Origin: Nitrospinota bacterium
GTDB taxonomy: Bacteria; Nitrospinota; Nitrospinia; Nitrospinales; Nitrospinaceae
NCBI GenBank assembly: GCA_029879645.1
Contig: JAOUPX010000020.1
Coordinates: 1-34,782, forward strand
Direction of reading: 5' to 3'
Length of the DNA: 34,782 nt
Positions within the stretch are counted from its first letter, which is position 1, and each line of letters begins with the position of its first letter. The translations under genes were made by a program, and so were the position numbers. Below the pieces are notes generated by a model that ran no database searches, was not told where the DNA came from, and saw nothing but the letters and a program-made list of their open reading frames with translations. Positions 18,575 to 25,943 of this stretch are shown here, piece after piece.

Positions 18575-21187
18575 ATGAAACCGTTAGATCGCCCGGAAGG
18601 TAGTAGCAGTACTTATGATTCAAAGGATGATGGTTTAAAGTGGACCATTCGAAAAAAACTGGTCACATTATTTTTAATTGCAGGTCTGGTTCCTCTGCTT
18701 TCTTATTCACTGATTTCCATGTCTCGGGTGAATTCCGAAATTCGGGAAATCAGCAAAAGCCGTCTGATTTCATTACGGGACCAGAAAAAACAACAGATCG
18801 AGGATTACTTCAAATTTGTTCAGAATCAGGTTCTCACGTTTTCCGAGGACCACATGGTGATCGATGCCATGAAAGAATTCTCCGGCGCCTGGGATAAGAT
18901 TCTCCCGGAAGTGGGCCACAACTATGGAGAATTGCAGGCCTCCAAATTGAGAGACCGTTACAACTATCAAGTCAAAAGCACCCATGGCGCTGAATCCAGC
19001 TCCTTCAACAAGTGGTTTCCACGGGACCAAACCAGCCAGGTGCTTCAATCTATTTATATTTCTGAAAATAGCAATCCTATTGGAGAAAAACATCGATTGG
19101 ATTATGCGCGGGATGGCAGTTCGTATAGTCAGGCCCATAAACAATTTCATCCCACTATTCGCGATTATCTGGAAAAGTTTGGTTACTACGACATCTTCCT
19201 GGTCGATGCTAAAACCGGTAATGTTGTTTACTCGGTTTATAAGGAAGTTGATTTTGCCACCAGCTTAGTTGATGGTCCTTATTCCGAAAGCGGTATCGGA
19301 AAGGCGTTTAAATCCGCAGTCAGCGCCAGGGATAAAGGCCAATTTTCCATGGTTGATTTCTCAAGCTATGCACCTTCATACAACGGGGCGGCATCCTTTA
19401 TTTCATCTCCCATCTTTGATAATGGAGAGTTGATTGGTGTCCTTATTTTCCAGGCGCCCGTTGATAATATCAATATGACCATGACCAGTAACAATTCCTG
19501 GAAAGAAGTCGGGCTCGGAGATTCCGGTGAGGTATACCTGGTCGGCTCCGATTTTAAAATGAGAAATAACTCTCGATTTTTGATTGAGAATCCCAATGGT
19601 TTTTACGCCATGCTCAAGGAGGTGGGTGTTGCCCAAACGGTAAGCGAGCAAATGAAAGCTCTGGGTACATCCATTGGATTCATGGAAGTAAAAACTCAGG
19701 CAACCGAAAAGGCTCTTCAGGGCGCTACCGGTTTCGATATTATTCCCGACTATAGGGGCGTATCGGTACTCAGCGCCTTTGCGCCGGTAAAAGTTATGGG
19801 TGTGCAGTGGGGCATCATGGCAGAAATTGACAAGGATGAGGCATTTGCCGTCCAGGATTCTCTGATCACCATGTCCCTGATCCTGGCCATCGTGTTAATC
19901 GGTCTCCTCGTTGGATTCGCAATGTTTATAGCAGGCTGGTTTTCCAAGCCGATCCTGGCTTTGTGTAATCGGGCCAGGGAAATTGTAGGCGGGCAGTTGA
20001 GCCAGGAGCCTCTTCGAATAGGAACTACCGATGAGCTGAACCTCCTGGGTAATAATTTCAACACTCTGTTGTCCAGGCTTCAGGGTTTCATTTCAAGCTC
20101 AGAGAATATCCTGAGCGGTAAAGAGACCTCCAGCACAAACTTCAATCAGGAAGGCGATTTCCAAAAATCTCTTGAGGGTATGCTTCAACAGTCCGTTCAA
20201 ATCAAAGAAGCTAACGAGCGCGAGCTGGCCCAGGCCGAGAAATTGAAGAGTGACGTCAATGAAATGCTGTCCGTGGTCAACGCCGCCAGCCAGGGCGATT
20301 TGACCCGGGAAATCACCATATCCGGCCAGGATGCCATCGGCCAGATGGGCGAGGGCCTGAGCAAATTCATCCAGGATCTGCGCGAGAGCATTTCCGACAT
20401 CAACCGCAACGCCCAGGAACTGGCCGGCGCTTCCCAGCAGTTGACCTCTACCAGTCAGCAGATGGCGAACAATGCGGAAGAGACCTCGGCCCAGGCCAAT
20501 TCGGTTTCCGCCGCTTCCGAGCAGGTCAGCCAGAACGTGGAAACGGTTGCTACCGGTACCGAAGAAATGGGCTCCAGCATCAAGGAAATCGCACGCAACG
20601 CCACCGAGGCGGCGACGGTTGTTTCGAAGGCGGTGGAAATCACCAAACAAACCAACGAAATGATCCAGGAGCTGGGAACCAGCAGTACCGAAGTCGGCGA
20701 CGTCATCAAGGTCATCACCTCGATTGCGGAACAGACCAACCTGCTGGCGTTGAACGCGACCATCGAAGCGGCGCGTGCCGGTGAAGCGGGCAAGGGCTTT
20801 GCGGTGGTGGCCAACGAGGTTAAAGATCTCGCCAACCAGACCGCCCAGGCGACCGAGGATATCAGCAGGAAGATTCAGGATATCCAGGCTAAAACCACCA
20901 GTTCGGTGGAAGCCATTGCCGAGATCACGCAGATCATTCACCAGATCGACGATATCTCGAACACCATTGCCAGTTCGGTGGAAGAGCAGACGGCGACGAC
21001 TGCCGAGATCGGACACAATGTCGGTCAGGCCGCCAAGGGCACCGGGGACATCGCGAACAACATCAGCGGTGTGGCCGATGCGGCAAGAAATACCGCCCAG
21101 GGCGCCAGCGAAACCCAGAAAGCCTCGGGTGAGTTGTCACGCATGGCCCTCGAACTGGAGAAAATCGTTACCCGCTTCAAGATTTAA
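18575..21187 (+). CDS. Methyl-accepting chemotaxis protein 2
   Basis: This is a second inner-membrane chemoreceptor, 870 residues from ATG 18575, which has GGAGAG 5-8 bases upstream. An upstream TTG at 18509 would add 22 residues but has no ribosome-binding site. Membrane segments are at about 28-50 ([20 protein letters not shown]) and 428-452 ([20 protein letters not shown]). Between them is a ~370-residue periplasmic sensor, Cache-like, with [20 protein letters not shown] and [24 protein letters not shown] and the signalling domain follow. The last ~323 residues are identical to chemoreceptor 1, while the sensor is different. No CheR pentapeptide is present. Confidence 0.95.
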   Translation: MKPLDRPEGSSSTYDSKDDGLKWTIRKKLVTLFLIAGLVPLLSYSLISMSRVNSEIREISKSRLISLRDQKKQQIEDYFKFVQNQVLTFSEDHMVIDAMKEFSGAWDKILPEVGHNYGELQASKLRDRYNYQVKSTHGAESSSFNKWFPRDQTSQVLQSIYISENSNPIGEKHRLDYARDGSSYSQAHKQFHPTIRDYLEKFGYYDIFLVDAKTGNVVYSVYKEVDFATSLVDGPYSESGIGKAFKSAVSARDKGQFSMVDFSSYAPSYNGAASFISSPIFDNGELIGVLIFQAPVDNINMTMTSNNSWKEVGLGDSGEVYLVGSDFKMRNNSRFLIENPNGFYAMLKEVGVAQTVSEQMKALGTSIGFMEVKTQATEKALQGATGFDIIPDYRGVSVLSAFAPVKVMGVQWGIMAEIDKDEAFAVQDSLITMSLILAIVLIGLLVGFAMFIAGWFSKPILALCNRAREIVGGQLSQEPLRIGTTDELNLLGNNFNTLLSRLQGFISSSENILSGKETSSTNFNQEGDFQKSLEGMLQQSVQIKEANERELAQAEKLKSDVNEMLSVVNAASQGDLTREITISGQDAIGQMGEGLSKFIQDLRESISDINRNAQELAGASQQLTSTSQQMANNAEETSAQANSVSAASEQVSQNVETVATGTEEMGSSIKEIARNATEAATVVSKAVEITKQTNEMIQELGTSSTEVGDVIKVITSIAEQTNLLALNATIEAARAGEAGKGFAVVANEVKDLANQTAQATEDISRKIQDIQAKTTSSVEAIAEITQIIHQIDDISNTIASSVEEQTATTAEIGHNVGQAAKGTGDIANNISGVADAARNTAQGASETQKASGELSRMALELEKIVTRFKI

Positions 21188-21190
21188 TCT
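20216..21190 (+). repeat. ~975-bp near-identical direct repeat, copy B
   Basis: This is the partner of 17048-18022. It covers the post-HAMP region and the complete signalling domain of chemoreceptor 2. The near-absence of differences, even at synonymous sites, implies recent duplication or ongoing gene conversion. Confidence 0.95.
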
Positions 21191-21209
21191 TGCAGCAAAA
21201 GTACAATTC

Positions 21210-21291
21210 GGGTCCGGGGAAAAATTACCCCGGACCCGTCCAAACACAAAAGGCCTGGGAGTATAAGTAACTCACTCCCAGGCCTTTTCTT
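21210..21291. terminator. Hairpins between convergent chemoreceptor 2 and triheme cytochrome; second is a bidirectional terminator
   Basis: GGGTCCGGGG (21210-21219) pairs with CCCCGGACCC (21228-21237). A second, longer hairpin is AAAAGGCCTGGGAGT (21248-21262) with ACTCCCAGGCCTTTT (21274-21288). It has T-rich sequence on the plus side and an equivalent A-rich flank for the minus strand. It is placed exactly between convergent genes, so it can serve both. Confidence 0.85.
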
Positions 21292-21336
21292 TATAATAAT
21301 TTCCTTCCTGTTTTTTCCGCAGCTAATTTATTACTT

Positions 21337-22185
21337 TTATTCCTCCTCCCAGGTTTCCTGGATGATGGCATATGACCGGTGTGTCAAATGGCATTGCTTG
21401 CAACCGAGCTTTCCTATGGTTCCAACGTTCTTCCAGAAGTTTCCGGGATTCGGTTTGGCGGCGGTCAATTCCCTGGCCAGATTATCAAACGCCTCGGCGA
21501 TCGGCTGGCCCACAAAGAACTCCTTCACCGCGTCGTTGGTATGGCACTTCGAGCAGGTGGACTTCAATTCCATGTAGCGCTTTTTGAAATCCCTCAGCGC
21601 TTTGGAGGACCGATCGTACTGCCCCTCACCAAAATTAACCGTCACCCCTTTAAATGTTCCTGAAATCTCGTGCATGAATTTTCCGTAAGTGAGTTCCTTA
21701 TCGGTAACGGGGTCTACCATTTTGATCTGATCCACTTTCGGCCAATGGTACCGGGTCCATACCGCCACCGTCTGCTCCCCGTGGCATTTGCCGCAGGTTT
21801 TACCCACAGGGCCCGAGGCCTTGCCGATTTTGGCGGGATCGCGCGATGGCACCGCCGCCGCAAATTCCTTCACCGCTTTCAGGTCGAAGTAATCCTTCCA
21901 TTCCGGAACCATTTTGGATGTTTCCTCATACGCTTCGACAAATGCCTGGGCCTTTTTCTCGGCGTTCTCCCAGTCTCCTTCCTTCATATTGACGAACACC
22001 CCACCAAACGATCCGGACATTTTATGCATCTGCTGGATGAATTGGGGTTCTTTGGATTGCGGCGGATACAGTTTATCCAGCGAGGCGGGTGGTTTTTTGA
22101 GAACCATGTCTTTGGCCGGCAACGTTCCGGGAAACGCAAACAGGCTGACCGCCAGGACCATAAAAAAGGAATAATAACGTGCCAT
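21337..22185 (-). CDS. Periplasmic triheme c-type cytochrome with internal duplication
   Basis: This is an exported electron-transfer protein of 282 residues. The start at 22185 is set by GGAGG just upstream. The signal peptide is ARYYSFFMVLAVSLFAFPG. Three CXXCH sites are visible: Cys131-His135 (CGKCH), Cys211-His215 (CSKCH) and Cys262-His266 (CKQCH). Residues ~49-139 and ~170-269 are repeats of each other: MHKMSGSFGGVFVN against MHEISGTFKGVTVN, LKAVKEF against NDAVKEF, GPVGKTCGKCH against GTIGKLGCKQCH. The first repeat has KMVPEWKDYF where the second has the CSKCH site. The partner is unknown. It lies 79 bp downstream of the pentaheme gene, so the two probably act together. Confidence 0.9.
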   Translation of the reverse strand: MARYYSFFMVLAVSLFAFPGTLPAKDMVLKKPPASLDKLYPPQSKEPQFIQQMHKMSGSFGGVFVNMKEGDWENAEKKAQAFVEAYEETSKMVPEWKDYFDLKAVKEFAAAVPSRDPAKIGKASGPVGKTCGKCHGEQTVAVWTRYHWPKVDQIKMVDPVTDKELTYGKFMHEISGTFKGVTVNFGEGQYDRSSKALRDFKKRYMELKSTCSKCHTNDAVKEFFVGQPIAEAFDNLARELTAAKPNPGNFWKNVGTIGKLGCKQCHLTHRSYAIIQETWEEE

Positions 22186-22264
22186 GAATACCTCCGAAAA
22201 AGAATGGGGCAATGGATCGAAAAAACTTTATTATAAAGAAATTCGGGAACGGGTCCAACTCTGA

Positions 22265-23245
22265 TTAACGCTGGACTGTCAGGCTCACTACGTCGGATCT
22301 CTCTTTTCCCCATGCGGGTTGGTAGCGGAGTACAATGCGGGCCGATTGAGTTTGGGTGGGAGGAAAAAACTGCAAGTCCACCGGTTTCTGGTAAATCAGT
22401 GCCGTGTCCTGCTGGGGCGAGAGAATTTCCCGGTCCCCGTCCAGCTCCCCGCCCTTTTCATCCATAAAGGTGACTTGAACAAACAGGCGCGGGTCTCCGT
22501 TGTCCGCCGTGGGAACCCGGTGCGGAACGGTGGTGTTGACCAGCCGGACCATGAAAGCTGCATCGGTAAAGGAGCCCTGAACATACAGGCTATCCGTGAC
22601 CAGGTCCCCTTTCGGGAAACTGTGGTCCGCCACTTCCCTTTTAACGTGCATCCAGTTGAGCGGGAATTTTTGTGTCAGTCGTCCCCCCCGGCGTTTCATG
22701 TGGCAGGACTGGCAGGTTTGCCTGCTTCCGGTGTCGCTCCATTCCTTGAATGTTTTCTGGTGACAGGTACTGCAGAATTTTGACGACCGGTAATCTGCGT
22801 TTTTGCGCGTCGGGTGCGGGGGCGAGAATAGATCGTAGGGACCGTTCATGGCGCCGTTACGCACATGGCAGGGAACACAGTAGATGCCATCGTCCCTCTG
22901 CTGTAACCGGGGATCGGGTTTTACGCCGGGGACAACCTCTTTGGGAACATGGCACGCCAGGCATTTTTCCTTGGAGCGGTTTTCTGAGTTTTTGATGTAG
23001 CTTTCGCTGACCCAGGCCAGGGAGTGGCGGCTTTTCTTCCAGGCCTCGAAAATTTCCTGATGACAATCGGCGCAACGCCTGGCCTCCGGGTACTCCAACA
23101 GGTCCGGCTGGCGCACCTGTTCCACCAGGAAAGCGGGAATCAGGCGGGGTTGTTCATTGATGAGTTTGAACAGGGCAAGACCAGCCAGGACGGCCAGCGC
23201 CAGCAACAGGAAACTCCATCGGATCCATCGGATTCTGATTTTCAT
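22265..23245 (-). CDS. Membrane-anchored pentaheme cytochrome (c554-like)
   Basis: This 326-residue protein has an N-terminal membrane anchor (SFLLLALAVLAGLALFKLI, residues 11-29) after an Arg/Lys-rich start, so most of it is periplasmic. Five CXXCH sites are present: Cys58, Cys95, Cys123, Cys158 and Cys178. The start RRCADCHQEIFEAWKKSRHS followed by LAW matches the c554-type multiheme pattern, with extra His available as axial ligands. From about residue 205 the sequence is heme-free and beta-rich (AFMVRLVNTTVPHRVPTADN). Its function may be quinol- or periplasm-linked electron transfer, which is an inference. Its partner is probably the triheme cytochrome. Confidence 0.9.
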   Translation of the reverse strand: MKIRIRWIRWSFLLLALAVLAGLALFKLINEQPRLIPAFLVEQVRQPDLLEYPEARRCADCHQEIFEAWKKSRHSLAWVSESYIKNSENRSKEKCLACHVPKEVVPGVKPDPRLQQRDDGIYCVPCHVRNGAMNGPYDLFSPPHPTRKNADYRSSKFCSTCHQKTFKEWSDTGSRQTCQSCHMKRRGGRLTQKFPLNWMHVKREVADHSFPKGDLVTDSLYVQGSFTDAAFMVRLVNTTVPHRVPTADNGDPRLFVQVTFMDEKGGELDGDREILSPQQDTALIYQKPVDLQFFPPTQTQSARIVLRYQPAWGKERSDVVSLTVQR

Positions 23246-23353
23246 CCGGTTTTCATGACGAGGTTGTGAAATTGAAACAGGATGCTGACGGTGGTCTTAC
23301 CGGACTCTGCCGGGAAGGTGTGAGCGTTCCACCCGGCCCCGCCGGGAAAGCCG

Positions 23354-24364
23354 TTAAAACTGGCTGAGAAAGCGCAGATCGTTCTCGAAGAACAGGCGGA
23401 TGTCGTTGATGCCGTACTTGAGCATGGCGATGCGTTCGATACCCATTCCAAAGGCGAAGCCCGTCCATTTTTCCGGATCGTAGTTAACGGAACCGAATAC
23501 CGCGGGGTCGACCATACCGGCGCCGAGAATTTCCAGCCAGCCGGTTTGCGAACACACCCGGCACCCCTTGCCCGAACACATCACGCATTGAATATCGACC
23601 TCCGCACTGGGGCTGGTGAAGGGGAAGAAGCTGGGACGGAACCGCACTTGCGTTTTCTCGCCGAAGATTTGATGCACGAAAATATTCATGACGCCTTTGA
23701 GATCGCTGAACGTCACCTTCTCGTCAACCATCAGCCCTTCGATCTGGTGGAACATCGGCGTGTGGGACACATCCGAATCGCACCGGTACACCTTGCCCGG
23801 CGCTATAATGCGCAGGGGAGGCGGTTGTTTTTCCATGACGTGAATCTGCACCGGAGAGGTATGGGTGCGCAATACTTTGGCGCCGCCGATATAAAAGGTG
23901 TCCTGCATGTCCCGCGCGGGATGATCCTTGGGGATATTGAGAGCCTCGAAATTATAATAATCCGATTCCACCTCCGGCCCTTCCGCCACCTCAAACCCGA
24001 GGCTGATAAAGATGGTGATGAGTTCCTCCATGACCTGCGTGATGGGGTGCAGCGAGCCGCGGGCTTCCGTGCGGCCGGGCAGGGTAGGATCGAAAACGTT
24101 CTCGGTTCCCTGAGTGGACGATCCGGCCAGCTTTTCGGTTTTCTCCCGGATCTGGTTTTCAATCCAGTTTTTGAGTTCGTTGATGTGCCGCCCCACTTCC
24201 CTTTTTTGCTCAGAGGAAAGCTCGCGCATATCCTTCATCACCTGCGTCACCCGGCCTTTTTTTCCGAGAAAGTCGGTGCGCAATTGCCGCAATTCATCTC
24301 CCAGACCGATGGCGGCGATGCGGTCTTCAAATTCTTTCTGGTATTGTTTGATTTTGTCGATCAT
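23354..24364 (-). CDS. pheS: Phenylalanyl-tRNA synthetase alpha subunit
   Basis: PheS is the catalytic subunit that charges tRNA-Phe, working as an alpha2-beta2 enzyme with PheT. The 336 residues begin with the coiled-coil arm (to about 85). The class II core follows, with RGSLHPITQVMEELITIFIS, FHQIEGLMVDEKVTFSDLKG, FRPSFFPFTSPSAEVDI and motif 3 GFAFGMGIERIAMLKYG. pheT is normally immediately downstream, but here the next genes on this strand are cytochromes. No Shine-Dalgarno sequence is visible before the ATG at 24364 (upstream is pyrimidine-rich). A terminator at 24584-24617 isolates pheS from rplT. Confidence 0.97.
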   Translation of the reverse strand: MIDKIKQYQKEFEDRIAAIGLGDELRQLRTDFLGKKGRVTQVMKDMRELSSEQKREVGRHINELKNWIENQIREKTEKLAGSSTQGTENVFDPTLPGRTEARGSLHPITQVMEELITIFISLGFEVAEGPEVESDYYNFEALNIPKDHPARDMQDTFYIGGAKVLRTHTSPVQIHVMEKQPPPLRIIAPGKVYRCDSDVSHTPMFHQIEGLMVDEKVTFSDLKGVMNIFVHQIFGEKTQVRFRPSFFPFTSPSAEVDIQCVMCSGKGCRVCSQTGWLEILGAGMVDPAVFGSVNYDPEKWTGFAFGMGIERIAMLKYGINDIRLFFENDLRFLSQF

Positions 24365-24402
24365 GTACAGGATAAAGGAAAGTAGAACTTAAATAACTTA
24401 GG

Positions 24403-24579
24403 AGCTTTGCATAAGTAACCTGTTAAATATCTAAACACAGATTCTTCGTCGCCTCTGGCTCCTCAGAATGACGGAGAAATACGTATTGTCATTCTGAGCG
24501 TTAGCGAAGAATCTATGTTTGCACCCCGCCTCATAAAAAGACAACTTCAAAAGAAACACTAATAACTATGCAAACGTCT
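24403..24579. mobile_element. MITE-like element with TTTGCATAA ends
   Basis: The left end is AGCTTTGCATAA (24403-24414). The right end, read inward on the other strand, is AGACGTTTGCATAG (24579-24566). Inside it lies copy 2 of the AGATTCTTC/CAGAATGAC inverted repeat (24439-24514). The same terminal motif (AGACCTTTGCATAA) bounds the element at 30501-30693. There is no coding capacity. CTTA occurs outside both ends and could be a target duplication, but the exact end is uncertain. Confidence 0.55.
24439..24514. repeat. Dispersed inverted repeat, 'AGATTCTTC...CAGAATGAC' family, copy 2
   Basis: The left arm is AGATTCTTCGTCGCC...CAGAATGAC (24439-24472). The right arm is GTCATTCTGAGCG...CGAAGAATCT (24488-24514). 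The family is the same as 1214-1291 and 34036-34110. Confidence 0.85.
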
Positions 24580-24580
24580 T

Positions 24581-24617
24581 AAACAAAAAAAGCCTGATTC
24601 CCGCAAGGAATCAGGCT
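24581..24617 (-). terminator. Rho-independent terminator after rplT
   Basis: Read on the minus strand, AGCCTGATTCC pairs with GGAATCAGGCT around a five-base loop and is followed by a run of T. It closes the thrS-infC-rpmI-rplT operon ahead of pheS. Confidence 0.9.
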
Positions 24618-24670
24618 CATTAAAACTTGGGTGCGATTGGGGCCGGTGCAGGGCCGGAGGCTCCCCACAA

Positions 24671-25030
24671 TTACCCGCCTAACTGGGCGCGGGCCGTATC
24701 CATCAAGGCTTTAAAGGATTGCTCGTTGTGGATGGCCATATCGGAAAGCACTTTCCGGTCCAGCTCGACACTGGCTTTTTTCAGGCCGTGCATGAACTGG
24801 CTATAGGTCATTCCTTCATTACGGACGGCGGCGTTGATGCGGGCGATCCACAATCGGCGGAAATCACGCTTGCGCGCGCGCCGGTCCCGATAGGCATAAC
24901 ACAGCCCTTTTTCCACCGACTCCCGCGCTTTACGGAACACCTTGCTCCGCACACTTCGGAACCCCTTGGCCATCTCGAGGACTTTTTTTCTTCGCCTCCG
25001 CGACACGGTTCCATTCACTGCTCTGGACAT
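24671..25030 (-). CDS. rplT: 50S ribosomal protein L20
   Basis: L20 is a large-subunit assembly protein that binds 23S rRNA. In many bacteria it is also the autogenous repressor of this operon. The 119-residue length and the motifs [40 protein letters not shown] and [20 protein letters not shown] are typical. AGGAGA precedes ATG. It follows rpmI after 17 bp. Confidence 0.98.
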   Translation of the reverse strand: MSRAVNGTVSRRRRKKVLEMAKGFRSVRSKVFRKARESVEKGLCYAYRDRRARKRDFRRLWIARINAAVRNEGMTYSQFMHGLKKASVELDRKVLSDMAIHNEQSFKALMDTARAQLGG

Positions 25031-25047
25031 TACTTTCTCCTATTCAA

Positions 25048-25242
25048 TCAATAAGGCAGAAGCGCCTGGATACGTTTGGCATCCCCGCCCGTAAGAATCT
25101 TTCCCTGCCTTAAGTTACGTTTGCGTTTAGTCGTTTTGCTGGTCAGGATATGGCTGGTAAATGCGGAATTCCGCCTGATCTTACCCGTGCCCGTTTTACG
25201 GAAACGTTTGGCCGCTCCTTTATTGGTCTTCATTTTAGGCAT
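25048..25242 (-). CDS. rpmI: 50S ribosomal protein L35
   Basis: This is a small basic large-subunit protein of 64 residues. [20 protein letters not shown] followed by KIRR and [20 protein letters not shown] is the standard L35 sequence. TTGGAG lies about 8 bases before ATG. It sits between infC and rplT as expected. The 133-bp leader upstream could contain regulatory RNA structure for L20 control, which I could not verify by eye. Confidence 0.98.
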   Translation of the reverse strand: MPKMKTNKGAAKRFRKTGTGKIRRNSAFTSHILTSKTTKRKRNLRQGKILTGGDAKRIQALLPY

Positions 25243-25375
25243 TTAAAATTCTCCAACGGAAACCGGTTGCTTGCGCCAACCCGATTCCCGGCAATAGCCC
25301 CTTGTAAACATGTGATTAAGGGAATTAAATTTCTCAAGCGGAAACCGAGTATCATACATGAACTTTGAACCCGAG

Positions 25376-25921
25376 TCAACTCTCAGAATCCACTGAACTT
25401 TTGGTTTCTTTCTTTTTAACCTTGGGAACCAGAATCATGGTCAGGGTCCGGCCTTCCTGCTTGGCGCTTTGCTCTACGATGCCATGATCCTCCACCGCCT
25501 GGGCCACACGTTCCAGAATCTTTTCGCCTCCCTCGCGGTGAACGATTTCCCGTCCCTTGAAAAAAATCACCACTTTGGCCTTGTCCCCCGCTTCCAGGAA
25601 CCTCAGCACATGCTTGACTTTGAAGTTGAAGTCGTGCTGGTCGGTATTGGGCCGGAATTTCACCTCTTTAACGTGTATAACCTTTTGATTTTTCTTGGCT
25701 TCGTGGGCGCGCTTGTTTTGTTTGTATTTGTGTTTGCCCCAGTCCATGATCCGGCAAACGGGCGGGATTGCATTGGGGGAGACTTCCACCAGATCTAAAT
25801 CCTGCTCCTGGGCCATCGCGATGGCTTCCCGGGTGGGGATGGTGCCTAATTGCTCCCCGTCCGAGGCGATAACGGAAACTTCCTTGACGCGAATCATATT
25901 GTTTATTCTTTGCTTCTTGAT
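25376..25921 (-). CDS. infC: Translation initiation factor IF-3, probable AUC start
   Basis: IF-3 binds the 30S subunit and rejects wrong start codons. The body is clear: IRVKEVSVIASDGEQLGTIP, DLDLVEVSPNAIPPVCRIMD, and the C-domain HVKEVKFRPNTDQHDFNFKV. The first ATG (25897) has no ribosome-binding site. In the same frame upstream is the sequence KKQRINNMIRVKEV, matching the conserved IN..IR start of the family. Eight bases before the ATC at 25921-25919 is a perfect AAGGAG. I therefore place the start at AUC, giving 181 residues. Non-AUG infC starts are known to mediate IF-3 autoregulation (AUU in E. coli). thrS ends 22 bp upstream. Confidence 0.95.
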   Translation of the reverse strand: MKKQRINNMIRVKEVSVIASDGEQLGTIPTREAIAMAQEQDLDLVEVSPNAIPPVCRIMDWGKHKYKQNKRAHEAKKNQKVIHVKEVKFRPNTDQHDFNFKVKHVLRFLEAGDKAKVVIFFKGREIVHREGGEKILERVAQAVEDHGIVEQSAKQEGRTLTMILVPKVKKKETKSSVDSES

Positions 25922-25935
25922 ACAGTTGTCTCCTT
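25919..25935 (-). promoter_or_regulatory. infC ribosome-binding site with AUC start codon
   Basis: On the minus strand AAGGAG (25935-25930), an 8-base spacer and ATC (25921-25919) form an ideal initiation site with a rare start codon. The next in-frame ATG is 24 bases downstream, with no purine-rich sequence at a useful distance. Confidence 0.75.
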
Positions 25936-25943
25936 GCTAGGGG

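Larger units (their letters stand above)
24365..24670. other. rplT-pheS gap with MITE-like element and terminator
   Basis: This 306-bp gap is filled by the small inverted-repeat element (24403-24579) and the minus-strand terminator of rplT (24584-24617). The pheS promoter must lie inside or very close to the element. No gene is seen. Confidence 0.7.
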
